Program-made: the position numbers and the translations under genes
Assembly (NCBI GenBank): GCA_965221345.1
Contig: CBDCSD010000001.1
Location: forward strand, 1,550,001-1,614,000
Length of the DNA: 64,000 nt
Source: Bin5 sp965221345
GTDB taxonomy: Bacteria > Chloroflexota > Anaerolineae > Caldilineales > Caldilineaceae
Reading direction: 5' to 3'
Shown: piece by piece, positions 44,901-53,739 of the stretch
How the letters are laid out: every line of letters begins with the position of its first letter
Position numbering within the stretch: the first letter of the stretch is position 1
Notes under the pieces: generated by a model
Told to the model about the DNA's origin: nothing
Seen by the model: the letters and a program-made list of their open reading frames with translations, nothing else
The model's database searches: none

Positions 44901-46225
44901 ATACGGCTGAAATTCACGCTCCAGCGCGAGACCGCGATCAGAAAGGCGAGCGCTAGAGCGGGGCCGCGTCCAAACAACTGGCTTCCTGCCAGGTAGGCGG
45001 CGGGAACAGAAAGGGCACCTGTGATTACGGTTGCAAGACGAACCACAAATGTGATTTTGGGCAGTAACATGAACAGGAAAGAGACCAGGTAGACGTAGTG
45101 TTCCGGTCCCATCAAGGCGCCTACATAGAGAGGTCGATAGTCCGGTTCACTTAGTATCCGCTTGGCCTCCAGCCCGGCAGTGGCCTCATCATACCAGGTG
45201 CCTGGAGGAAATTCGGGCAACTCATAGACCCGCATGAAGAATCCGATGCAAACGATTAATATGACAAGTAGCCGCTGGCCGGTAGTCCAGCGCGCCGCCG
45301 CGGAGTCTGAATCCGAAGTTAGACTTGAGGCAGCGGACTGCGGTGGATTCGCCCCGCCTTCCCGCGGCACATTTTCAGCCTGTCTGGTCCCGAATCTTCT
45401 TGCTAAAAATACACATCCGACAAGAAGCAATAAGCTCGCCAGGTGTAGCAGCCAGAAAAGATCGGGCGGCCGGTCCGGATCCGTCAAGAGACGTTCCAAT
45501 GACCATGCCGATATCGCTCCTGGCAGCAGCACGATTGGAAGCAGCCACCAAGCGTCCATTCGCTTAAGCCGTCCGTGATCGGATGTTGCAGGCAAGGCGA
45601 AGACAGTGCTCCTTCGAAAAGCCCACAGGGCCAACAAGACTGCAGCGGCGTAAAGGCCGATGGCCGGCAGCGTTTGTCCGTGCTCAAGTAACCACTGGCC
45701 TCCGATTGCGACAACGATCGCGAGTACGCCCCATAAGACGTTGGCTCGTACAGTTCCCGCCGGACCAAAATTAGCGATCTGTTCGGGAGAAACTGGAATA
45801 ACGGCTTCGGTCGCGCTACTTCCCGCAGCGGGTTCTTCCATGCCAACAAGACCGGTGGGACTTGGTGCTAGCAGCAGTCTCACCTGCCCCCAAAAGGCGG
45901 AGGCTCGGATAGTGGTAGCCGCTCGACCGTAAAGACCACGCAACTCGAGCCGGTTCAAGGGGCCAGAGTCCGGCCTCGCCTCGGCATCACGCAGGCTGCT
46001 TTCCACTCTGGGAGCTGTCGTACCCTGGGGAGGCTCGCTCGTCAGCGAATATCCGCAAGCATGGCAGAAAAGTTGCCCTTTGTTACATTCTTCACCGCAT
46101 TGGGGGCAAATCGTCTGCTCGGGCAGTTGTTCACCACAGTATTCGCAATAATTGGCCGTAGGACGGTTGACGTGCATGCACGCCGGGCAGGTCCTTTGCC
46201 CCCGGCTTTCTTCGGTATTCGGCAT
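41906..46225 (-). CDS. Zinc-ribbon - GT39-type membrane glycosyltransferase - double PA14 - NHL protein
   Basis: 1439 residues in a rare domain order. Zinc ribbons are at about 13-70 (CPACMHV, CEYCGEQL, CPQCGEEC, CHACGYSL). A polytopic GT39-like part spans about 150-730, with the first-loop acidic motif GTWYDEATAG at about 343. Two PA14-like sugar-binding domains lie at about 860-1160 (YFEGDAWAGTP and LLGRYYANGSWQEP). A six-bladed NHL propeller runs from about 1188 to the end. GT39 enzymes use a polyprenyl-linked sugar to modify proteins on the outer face of the membrane; the PA14 and NHL parts would then be outside. It is 89 bases downstream of another GT39 gene, same strand. Confidence 0.85.
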   Translation of the reverse strand: MPNTEESRGQRTCPACMHVNRPTANYCEYCGEQLPEQTICPQCGEECNKGQLFCHACGYSLTSEPPQGTTAPRVESSLRDAEARPDSGPLNRLELRGLYGRAATTIRASAFWGQVRLLLAPSPTGLVGMEEPAAGSSATEAVIPVSPEQIANFGPAGTVRANVLWGVLAIVVAIGGQWLLEHGQTLPAIGLYAAAVLLALWAFRRSTVFALPATSDHGRLKRMDAWWLLPIVLLPGAISAWSLERLLTDPDRPPDLFWLLHLASLLLLVGCVFLARRFGTRQAENVPREGGANPPQSAASSLTSDSDSAAARWTTGQRLLVILIVCIGFFMRVYELPEFPPGTWYDEATAGLEAKRILSEPDYRPLYVGALMGPEHYVYLVSFLFMLLPKITFVVRLATVITGALSVPAAYLAGSQLFGRGPALALAFLIAVSRWSVNFSRIGMFNILMTLFVLLGVGLLLKALRRGRLTDFLWAGLCLGFGLNTYYAFQLFLAVVSVFVVYLVISRWTLFLSQWKGLVVLAMGVLLFLAPLATFAFARLDRYLERTRTVSIFEEYPEDQVWGKLQENAVSHVLMYNVRGDPNGRHNLPGKPMLAPVAGALLVLGLALSVSRFWRPRFLLLILWFFGLMAGGVFALSFEAPQSLRAIGTMPVAYLLALLPLALLWQNWRVASHHELTLERQSGTSANASDNAIFPLGRKIAGKFWQLILWRGSPTLFVSILLAAVAVYNYRTYFVLQKNDFAVWNAYSTGETIAASVVAGHVDRNDTDVFLTSHYAGHPSVRFVGSSVPYYQAVKYTETLPMPLSPDRDALFLMDPERRDFFEQARKFYPNGEFVEHKPPFGGPTVLYEIRLSPADISSIQGMSVSYFEGDAWAGTPVTVERHAAVAVDWPREAPLTDSFSAEWNGILNIEQYGPHKFVLRAPAAAELYVDEELVARLEAGEDPASEGGSGEVSAALKLALGLHRLRIRAVGGDGPVTLSWQRPGEEEQIVPSSALHVPPVSSNGLLGRYYANGSWQEPAAFTRIDPQINLYFHDIPLPRPYTVEWEGKLAIPYDGVYMLGIESIDESELWLDGKAVAASPEPNQYDEDAIELTAGLHDIRIRYVARTSHYHVNLHWAPPGQERTLIQANALIPPQGSYDHLSIEDLAIFDKTPAKAFAGLPLKVTPLPVDEQQTAAFEIVSDIFERPRGVTAANGRVYVVDTSQRSMFVMDPDGRKISEIRRSNRRFSEPVDVAADADGNIYVLDAGNGGQVSIHDAAGDFVRVIPFSDSMVERSRGLDVDIQGRIWLAMTPALAVAAFNADGQELVRFSTVLEGGELQPVDVAFHANDAVYVSTTGATSVIRFSLKGEPLNLWPLTTANSADGPHLALDSEGALYVTQPELGGFLRISDDEEEKIEVWELPASQPVRKLIGISVGPDGELLLTDSENGRVYRIPPSR

Positions 46226-46314
46226 TCTTCTTTCGCTTCTGTCTGTCAGTTTCCGACTGTCAGTCGTAGCAATCCAACGGGCTGAAAGGACTCGTGAAGG
46301 CAGATGTACTTAGT

Positions 46315-48207
46315 TTACCCTGCGAGGTGATATACGACATAGAGGGGCTGAGTCCTGTCATCTACGATGAGTTCGCCGCCTGGATACATCTCCATGATTC
46401 TGTCGATTTCACCCATATACTGCCCTTCCAGCAGGTACGTAACTGGCCCGGGGTCGAGCTTTTCCAGATCGAATGTGCCGAATTCCCGCGACCGGTCGAT
46501 TCCACGGTTATTCGGGTATAGGAACTGAATTGTTTCGTACCTGAATCTCCGTTGCTCGGAATAGTAGTAGATCGTGCCTGGATCGTCGAAAGAGTGGGCC
46601 GCGTCAAGAGCCTCGAAATAGTCGTTGGGGAAGGTCCACTGAAAGGTCGAAGACTGAGGTAATTCAACAAAGTAGTAATTCAGATTCCAGATTCCGCCTA
46701 CGAGAAGGACAATGGCGAGACAGGCAACTGAGACAACTCGCCCCAACTTCCCCAGATGTCGGCGCACAACCTCGGCAATGGCGACGGCGCCGATTCCGGC
46801 TAACCCAAAGACCCAGGGAATCGCAACGATGCTGCGCCTCATTGTCCCTGACGACGGATCTGTTAAAACTATTGACAAGAGGGCGAACAACACGGCAAGC
46901 ACGGCAAATAGATGCGGTGGGCTGCGCCATCTTCTTATCGATGCGGCCAGCCCTACATAAGCCAAAATCGCTGTTCCTAGGTCCAGAGCGCCTTCTCCTC
47001 CTGTGCCGTCTGCGCCGTCCCGTTTTGGGTTCGTGTAGAAAAGACTAAGAGCCTCCCAGGCACGCTTACCTAAGAAACTGGCATTCCCTCCAGCCCCCTC
47101 AGCCCCTGAGAACTCCCGATATCCATTAAACGAAACTCCTTGCATTCGGCCGAAGTAATAGCCAGGAGATTCAAGCGCCAGGCTGAGCACCGGACTCGCG
47201 ACGATCAACGATCCAACCGCGAACCAGGCGAGCAATTTAAGTTTACTTTGAAGAGTTCCTCTATTTAGAAGGAAGTAGGTTGCAAGTACTACCCCTTCCG
47301 CAGCCAAAAAAGAGGGGTAGGCAAAATAGGTATAGGGCGTCAGGCCCAGGCAGGCGCCAGCCGTCAGCCAGCTCCATCGGCTGCGTGATCTCATCGCCCA
47401 TAGCAACGAGGCGGCCGCCAATGTTGCCACGAAAGGGAGAGAAATCAGTCCGTATCCCAGACGGCTAAAATGAAGATGCCAATAGCTTACTGTCAAGGCC
47501 GTGGCGCCGAAGAGCGCGACCCAGCGGCCGAAGGCCAGCCTCAACAGCAGATGCGCCGCCGGTACCGTTGCAATGCCGAAGAGGCCCATCGAGAGGCGGA
47601 CAGTGACTTTGGAAGCGTCCAAGAGCCATATCAGCAGTGCAGTCAGATAGAACGGCCCGGTCGCCTGACCCAGAGCAGACGTACTGTAAGGCCCGATCCA
47701 ACCTTCTTTCAGGATGCGCAGTCCCTCGATTCCTGTCCAGGCCTCGTCGCCATGAAAGCCGGCTGGGATCTCTTCCAAACGGTATACACGCAGGAAAGCA
47801 CCGACAGCTGTCAGTAGAAAAACTGTGATCAGCTCCCAGCGGTTGCGGAGGGTCCATTCTCTCAGAAACTGCCGTGACCATTGCCAGTTCGGGGGAGGCG
47901 TGAACCAGACCAGTCCCTGTCGCGGCGCATTTCTTCGAGGCTTTGGAAGGCGCAGTCTGATGCGGCCAATTAAGCTGAGACCGCTAGTACCTTGGGGGGG
48001 ATCTCCATAAAGAGGCGCGCCGCACTCATCACAATACTGATGACCGCCCGGGTTATCTTTACTGCAATGTGCACAAACGATGTCTACGGGCCGGCCGCAG
48101 CGCCCACAAAATTGGGCGTCGGAGCGATTAGAATATTCACACGCCCGACAGAGCCATGGCTCCAAAAATGGGCCCTTTTCGCTGTGTTCCACTGAAGGCA
48201 GTGTCAA
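46315..48207 (-). CDS. Zinc-ribbon GT39-type membrane glycosyltransferase
   Basis: 630 residues. Two zinc ribbons occupy the first 65 residues (CRACEYS, CGRCG, CAHCSKD, CDECG), followed by a basic linker. A GT39-like polytopic domain begins near 135: the first external loop carries EEIPAGFHGDEAWTGIEG with the expected acidic pair, and about eleven hydrophobic helices follow. The C-terminal soluble tail is short and has no NHL or PA14 repeats. The N-terminal zinc ribbons, shared with two neighbours, suggest a common cytoplasmic partner. It lies between the 1439-residue protein and the Agl23-type gene. Confidence 0.84.
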   Translation of the reverse strand: MTLPSVEHSEKGPFLEPWLCRACEYSNRSDAQFCGRCGRPVDIVCAHCSKDNPGGHQYCDECGAPLYGDPPQGTSGLSLIGRIRLRLPKPRRNAPRQGLVWFTPPPNWQWSRQFLREWTLRNRWELITVFLLTAVGAFLRVYRLEEIPAGFHGDEAWTGIEGLRILKEGWIGPYSTSALGQATGPFYLTALLIWLLDASKVTVRLSMGLFGIATVPAAHLLLRLAFGRWVALFGATALTVSYWHLHFSRLGYGLISLPFVATLAAASLLWAMRSRSRWSWLTAGACLGLTPYTYFAYPSFLAAEGVVLATYFLLNRGTLQSKLKLLAWFAVGSLIVASPVLSLALESPGYYFGRMQGVSFNGYREFSGAEGAGGNASFLGKRAWEALSLFYTNPKRDGADGTGGEGALDLGTAILAYVGLAASIRRWRSPPHLFAVLAVLFALLSIVLTDPSSGTMRRSIVAIPWVFGLAGIGAVAIAEVVRRHLGKLGRVVSVACLAIVLLVGGIWNLNYYFVELPQSSTFQWTFPNDYFEALDAAHSFDDPGTIYYYSEQRRFRYETIQFLYPNNRGIDRSREFGTFDLEKLDPGPVTYLLEGQYMGEIDRIMEMYPGGELIVDDRTQPLYVVYHLAG

Positions 48208-48352
48208 TTGGGAAAATTCTAATAGCTGGAAGTTACTGTTGGACTAATGGCAAACTGGAAAGTGAGTGCCGGATGGCAACGGCGACCCCGCCGAGAATGA
48301 TTGACGCGGAGCCTCTTATGGCCGATCTCTTACCTGGATTGCAGACCCAGCG

Positions 48353-51300
48353 CTAATGAACTGCAAATACCAGAATTCGGCTATTGTCGGCGTCGGCAAC
48401 AAGCAGTTCGCCGGTGAACGGATCGACTACTATCCCGGTCGGCTTCGAGAAGCGGTTGAGTTCGATACCATACTTGCCAAAGCTGGTCTGAACGAAGCCC
48501 CCGGAAGAGATCCCAAATACCTGGGCAAACTGCGGGTCGGTTGCGTAGACCGTGCCATCGGCTGCCGCGGCAACATACGGCTTGTCCCACACATTCTGGC
48601 TCTCCCACGTAGGCATAAGCCACTGTGCAAGAGGTTCCAGTTCGGCCGAGAGCACCTGTATGCGGCGGTTCCAGGCATCGCTGACCAGGATATGGCCCGT
48701 CGGCGGGTGAACCACGATATCGACCGGCTCCTCGAAGTGACCGAGCAGGAAGCCGCCTCCACCGATCTGCCGCACGTACTCTCCCGCCGGCGTGAACTCC
48801 AGAATGCGCTTGTTGCCCGTGTCGGCGACGAGGAGGTTTCCGGTAGGCATCACTGCCAGCCCCCGCGGGCCAAAGAGGGCGTATGGGTCTCTGTTCTCAT
48901 CACTGATTTTGCTGAACACACCCCATTTGCTCAGGAAATTGCCTTGGCTATCGAAGGCTTGAATGCGCCCGTTCCATGTATCGGCCACGAATATCGTGCC
49001 GTCAACTCCCACGGCGATGCCCCAGGGCTCGCGAAATTGGCCGTCGCCCAGTTCCAGCGGACCGCCGCCGTCGGGATCGGCGCACCCGCTGCTCGCGCCG
49101 TCTGACAGGAAGCAGCTACTGCCGAATTCCAGCCGGAACGAGCTGTCCGGGTTGAGGACAACCACGCGATTGTTGCCTGTGTCGAGAATGTAGCGCAGTC
49201 CGTCTTGCCCAACCGCGATGGAGCGCGGTGTTACCAGGGGCAGGTTACCATAGACGCCACTGTAGACAGTGCTGGCGCTACGCTCGATTTCTTCATAGTG
49301 AAAGGATGGGATTTGGGAACTGGCCAAGGGGATAACGTTCAGGTCCCAGACGATTTCGGCGATGTCCTTGTGGACGTACATGCGGAAATCATGGCGGTGG
49401 GGCCATGCCGTCAGCTTGAGGTCGGGATGGTTGCGGAAAAAGAAGATCTGCCACAGGCGGCTCCGCCGTTCCGGTTCAGTCAGGGCTCCCCAGATCTGCG
49501 TGAGCGTCAACCCCTGAGATCCCTCCCCGTCCCACTCCCCTTTGTAGCTCTCCTCGGGCCACCAGACAAGCCGGTAGTTGCGGCTGACATAATCTCGGGC
49601 TACGTATGGCTTAACCTGTTCATAGTTCTTCTTGCCGACGAGGATAATAGGAGCGTTCATGGCTTCAGTAGTCGGATTTGCGCCATAGAAGAAGATGTTG
49701 TTGGGGTAGAAACGCATGTACCAGGTCATGGGCCACGCAACATCATCGTCATAAGAGACTTGAATTTCGCGCTCACCGACTGTGCGCTCGCTTATTGTTT
49801 CGATCTCGTGCAATGCCCGCTTTACGTCCGGCGCTGCGTGAGCATAAACGAGATATTCGGTTGCCATGTCGTAGTTTATGTAAGTGAGCAGATAAGAGAA
49901 GCGAATTGTGAGGAGGAACAGAATGGCAAATGCCGTAACTGCAGACAACCGCAGTGTCAGCCGCCTACCTACGCGCTGGAAGGCCAACTGAATGAGATAC
50001 AGCAGACCACCGGTTAGGCCGAGAGCAAGAATGAAGCGCACAGTTCGCGACAGAGTGTCTATGTCTCGTCCGGCAGCGGGAACTGAGCCGAAAAGCGTCA
50101 CCAACGCGAACAGCAGGGCCGGCAACAGCGCCAGAATCCACCAGCCCTGCGCGGTTCTCACCTTCAGCCAGTTGATCCGCTGTAGCAATTCCGCGCCCCA
50201 CCAGCCGCCAAAAAGCGCCATGGGCTGGGCCATGTGCGTCAACAACCAGGGCATCCTTTCGCCAGCGTAAGAATACGCCAGCCAGGCCCCGATCCCCCAC
50301 CAGGCAAGGAAAAGAATGAAGTAGGGCCGCACGAGCGAGGAGGCGTGGGTAGAGTCGGGCGCAGCTTGCGCTCTGTCATTTCCGCGCTTCTTCTCTGGTT
50401 TGGTGGGAAACTGCTCTGCAACCGCCGGCGCGTCCCAGTCGCCCGTGCGCAGGCGACGCAAGAGCAGCGCCAAGCCGCCCAGGCTAAGAAATATGAGCAG
50501 AAACTCATACAGCAGACCCTGCATAATGTAGTAGTACCACGGCTGGCTGCCGCGCTTAACCTCCTGTTGCGCCAGCCAATAGCCGAGGCTGCCGACAACG
50601 CCCGTGGCCAGCCCATCGACCGGATTGGTGAAAAAGGTAGTAAATAACAGGATCTCGATTGCCCAGAACAGAGCCATCAATGTCGCCCAGTTGGAGAAGG
50701 TGATCTGCGTTGCCTGGCTATTGCCTGCGGGCGGCTTGCCTTCTTTCTCGATCTCTTTGACTGGACTGAACCACCAGAAGGCGATCGCTGCGCTCACTCC
50801 GGTCATCAGCAGGACGAGGAACGCAGACCTTGTCAAATCCTGGGTCGAACTATACGCGAGCGCATCCCAACCGAGGAGGAGATGTCCCAGTGGGGCGACA
50901 AATGGCAGGACAAGAGTGAAAAGCAAGACCGCAAGATCGGCGAAAGAGCTTTCTCGTAGTGACTCTTGCCCGGTTCGCATACGCCAGAGCGCGGCCCCCG
51001 TTAAGAAAACTCCAAAAATCGTCCCGGTCATGAACTGATTTTCTTTGGTTGCAAAGCCTAGCGCCATTGCGGTTACGGTCAAGTAGAGCCACTTCATCTT
51101 CCGATCTTCGATATAGCGAAACATGCCGTATATCCACATCATCGCAAAGAAGACGATGTAGATATCGTTTCGGATATAGCGGCTGTGGAACAGGAGACTG
51201 GGGCTCAACAGGAGGAAAAGGGCGGTCAAGAGCGCGCCGGTTCGCCCGATCCAGCGCCGGTAGAACCAGGCCGCGATGATCGTTCCGATGCCGGCCAGGG

Positions 51301-51760
51301 CTGGCATAACGCGTGAAGTGGCATCGCTAACGCCAAACAGAAAGTAAATGAAGGCGTTTGTATGGAAGAGAAACGGCCCATGCATCATCGGGCTGTGTTG
51401 ATAGCTGCCGCTTCGGTAAAGATCGAGCGAGTAGAGGGCGTGCAGACTCTCATCATGGCTCATGCCGCGCGCGCCGAGTGCATAGAAGCGGCTAACTACC
51501 GCCACGATCAGGATAACTGCCCAGGCAACTGTTTCCCAGTTGGCCCGCACAATTCCCAGAAGGCTTGAGTCGAGAAAGCCTGTAGAAGACGGAGCGATCT
51601 CCGCCGGTTGGGGATCTCGCGATACCTGGGGAGCCAGTTCCTCCCCTGGATCTTGCTCATGGTCCTCAGTAAGAGGAGCAGAGAGAGAGGAGTCAGGAGA
51701 ACGGTCACCCGACTTCTCGTTTTCTGCCTTCCCTTTCTTCTCGCTCTGCGCTTCAGCCAT
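48353..51760 (-). CDS. Agl23-type membrane protein fused to an NHL propeller
   Basis: 1135 residues. A charged, Ser-rich N-terminus of about 70 residues precedes a polytopic domain of the flippase-associated Agl23 family: GMSHDESLHALYSLDLYRSG near 100, HGPFLFHTNAF, then FHSRYIRNDIYIVFF and GFATKENQF. A soluble stretch follows, then an NHL propeller from about 845 (VTPRSIAVGQDG, IAVGVDGTIFVADTWNGRIQ and similar). In archaea such proteins are linked to S-layer glycan assembly. The stop of this gene is 145 bases from the next. Upstream, its ATG lies only three bases beyond the previous gene's stop. Confidence 0.88.
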   Translation of the reverse strand: MAEAQSEKKGKAENEKSGDRSPDSSLSAPLTEDHEQDPGEELAPQVSRDPQPAEIAPSSTGFLDSSLLGIVRANWETVAWAVILIVAVVSRFYALGARGMSHDESLHALYSLDLYRSGSYQHSPMMHGPFLFHTNAFIYFLFGVSDATSRVMPALAGIGTIIAAWFYRRWIGRTGALLTALFLLLSPSLLFHSRYIRNDIYIVFFAMMWIYGMFRYIEDRKMKWLYLTVTAMALGFATKENQFMTGTIFGVFLTGAALWRMRTGQESLRESSFADLAVLLFTLVLPFVAPLGHLLLGWDALAYSSTQDLTRSAFLVLLMTGVSAAIAFWWFSPVKEIEKEGKPPAGNSQATQITFSNWATLMALFWAIEILLFTTFFTNPVDGLATGVVGSLGYWLAQQEVKRGSQPWYYYIMQGLLYEFLLIFLSLGGLALLLRRLRTGDWDAPAVAEQFPTKPEKKRGNDRAQAAPDSTHASSLVRPYFILFLAWWGIGAWLAYSYAGERMPWLLTHMAQPMALFGGWWGAELLQRINWLKVRTAQGWWILALLPALLFALVTLFGSVPAAGRDIDTLSRTVRFILALGLTGGLLYLIQLAFQRVGRRLTLRLSAVTAFAILFLLTIRFSYLLTYINYDMATEYLVYAHAAPDVKRALHEIETISERTVGEREIQVSYDDDVAWPMTWYMRFYPNNIFFYGANPTTEAMNAPIILVGKKNYEQVKPYVARDYVSRNYRLVWWPEESYKGEWDGEGSQGLTLTQIWGALTEPERRSRLWQIFFFRNHPDLKLTAWPHRHDFRMYVHKDIAEIVWDLNVIPLASSQIPSFHYEEIERSASTVYSGVYGNLPLVTPRSIAVGQDGLRYILDTGNNRVVVLNPDSSFRLEFGSSCFLSDGASSGCADPDGGGPLELGDGQFREPWGIAVGVDGTIFVADTWNGRIQAFDSQGNFLSKWGVFSKISDENRDPYALFGPRGLAVMPTGNLLVADTGNKRILEFTPAGEYVRQIGGGGFLLGHFEEPVDIVVHPPTGHILVSDAWNRRIQVLSAELEPLAQWLMPTWESQNVWDKPYVAAAADGTVYATDPQFAQVFGISSGGFVQTSFGKYGIELNRFSKPTGIVVDPFTGELLVADADNSRILVFAVH

Positions 51761-51763
51761 TGT

Positions 51764-53710
51764 TTACTTCTCCCGAATTACCCAAAGTTCGGCCTCCTGT
51801 CCCGCCGGAGCGCCCCCTGGACTTTGCTGCTTTTCCCGAAAAAACATCCAACGTAAACGGGCTCCAAGATTTTCCAATTCTGTTGGCAGCCAACGCTGCG
51901 TCGCTGTGTAACTGCTGCCAATGAAACTGGCAGGCAACTGGGCTCGTTCTCCCTCTCCCCAGGCGCTGGCCTGGGTTACAACTAAGGCATTTTCCTCCAC
52001 GTTCGCTAGGTCGAGGCCGGGCTGCCATTGCAGATTCCGCATATCACGCAGATGCCAGCCAAAGAAGGGCAGGTGGGAAGAATCGATATGGAGATAAACG
52101 AGCGCCTCGGTAGAATCCCCCGTGCGCAGGGAACTGAGGCGGGCGATATCTTCCACCAACAGTTCCATCCCTTTGTCACCGATTTCAGCAAAGAGGGCGC
52201 GGCTGTGGCCGATTTCCGGGCGTAGATTCAACATCCAGCTGCTGCTGGCCTGGGCCAGGAAGAAGGCTGCCAAGGCCAATAGGCCGTATACTTGACTACT
52301 GGCGCGCACGCCGGACCACCAGACGAAAAACGCGCCGAGCGCGGGAATCAGCAGATAGAATATGGTCAGGCGGGGATCATAGCCGCCGTCCCGCAGCGCT
52401 GCGGTCACATTGCCTGTCCAGAAAAAAGCTGTCACCAGAAGAACACCCATCGTTACAAGTGCTGGCATGCGGGCATCGTTTTGAAGCAGCATTCGGGTCG
52501 GCGCAAAGCGCAATATCTCTGTGGCTGTCCCCGCGGCCAGCAATAAGAGTGGCAAGCCAACAACAAGCAGACTGAACGGTGTGCGCCCCGGCATTAACAA
52601 CAGCAGAAGGCCCCATGCCGCGCCTACTACCATGACATTGAGCCAAAGAGTGTTCACCTGGACTTCCTTTTCAGCTTCGACGATGTCCTTCTCATTGCCA
52701 GCCTGCGTAACCGAATTCCAGGTGAAAAATCTCGTCTTCACGAGCGCAACTACCAGTCCAGCGCCTCCGAACAGGAGGAGGAAAGGTTCATCGACGAGCA
52801 GACGCAACAGCGCCCATGTAACCGTATATTCATGATCGGTAGACACGAGCGCCCCGCCGCCTGGCGAACCGGTGAGATGGGTGATGGCAACTCCTACACT
52901 TTCCCCAATGGCAGCCAAGCCGGAGATCTGGGCGAATAGCCCGGTGGATCCGACAACGACAGTCCCTACACAAATGTATGCAGCCCGTCTGCGCTGGCTG
53001 GGTGCAAGGAGCGCAAGCGGTCCCCCCCTGAGCAGAAAAATCGCGTACAGAATAAGAGGAAGTAAGAGCCACGCCAACGGTCCACTTATCAAGAACAGGC
53101 CGCCTACCACGGCAAGCCACATGACTTGACGGCCTTCAGTACTATCATCGAACAGCGCCGCAAGCAGCAGCACACACGTCAAAGCAGAAAGGGCCGCTCC
53201 GTCAGCCAAACGACTGAAATAGAGAAGCCAAGGGTCGAAGGTGAAAAGGACTGCTGCCATCAACGCGCCGCCTCGTCCCATGCGCCGCCGCAGCGCCCAG
53301 GCTGCCAGGACCAAACCAGCGCCAGCGCATGCGGGTGCAAAGCGAGCCCAAAAATCGCTGCCGCCACCCGTCACGAGAAAAAGTGCTCGCTGGAAAGTAT
53401 TCAGCAGGGGGCTGGCTGGCGGGTCAGGTTCTGGAAACCCGCCTTCTTCCAGGACGCCGGCAGCGTGGCCCAGCCAGGCGGGCCAAATCTGAGCGGCCTC
53501 CCAAGGCGAAATGGGATTCAGGTCACCCAGGGAATATAGGCGCAAGGCCAATGCCAAAACAAAGAGGATCGCATATAACCCCTGTTCAACGTTGGGCCCG
53601 CCGCCAAGCGATTCCGACGTGAGCGCGGTTGGCAACGGTGTTGCAGGTGGCTGATCCTCTGTCGCTGGTCTGACGCTGACTTCTGGTTCGGTCGTCTTCG
53701 CTTCTGTCAC
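51764..53710 (-). CDS. Polytopic GT39/Agl23-like membrane protein
   Basis: 648 residues with about twelve hydrophobic helices. After a short N-terminal region, YAILFVLALALRLYSLGDLN starts the membrane domain; the first loop reads PISPWEAAQIWPAWLGHAAG, where the usual Asp-Glu pair is replaced by Trp-Glu. Further helices include RMGRGGALMAAVLFTF. The loss of the catalytic acid pair suggests a non-catalytic or divergent member. The GTG at 53710 is used because GAGGTCAGGAT precedes it and it clears the upstream gene's stop; the frame extends to 53893 inside that gene. It is three bases from the Agl23-type gene, so co-transcription is likely. Confidence 0.8.
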   Translation of the reverse strand: MTEAKTTEPEVSVRPATEDQPPATPLPTALTSESLGGGPNVEQGLYAILFVLALALRLYSLGDLNPISPWEAAQIWPAWLGHAAGVLEEGGFPEPDPPASPLLNTFQRALFLVTGGGSDFWARFAPACAGAGLVLAAWALRRRMGRGGALMAAVLFTFDPWLLYFSRLADGAALSALTCVLLLAALFDDSTEGRQVMWLAVVGGLFLISGPLAWLLLPLILYAIFLLRGGPLALLAPSQRRRAAYICVGTVVVGSTGLFAQISGLAAIGESVGVAITHLTGSPGGGALVSTDHEYTVTWALLRLLVDEPFLLLFGGAGLVVALVKTRFFTWNSVTQAGNEKDIVEAEKEVQVNTLWLNVMVVGAAWGLLLLLMPGRTPFSLLVVGLPLLLLAAGTATEILRFAPTRMLLQNDARMPALVTMGVLLVTAFFWTGNVTAALRDGGYDPRLTIFYLLIPALGAFFVWWSGVRASSQVYGLLALAAFFLAQASSSWMLNLRPEIGHSRALFAEIGDKGMELLVEDIARLSSLRTGDSTEALVYLHIDSSHLPFFGWHLRDMRNLQWQPGLDLANVEENALVVTQASAWGEGERAQLPASFIGSSYTATQRWLPTELENLGARLRWMFFREKQQSPGGAPAGQEAELWVIREK

Positions 53711-53739
53711 CTGCAGATCCTGACCTCTGCCTAAATGAT

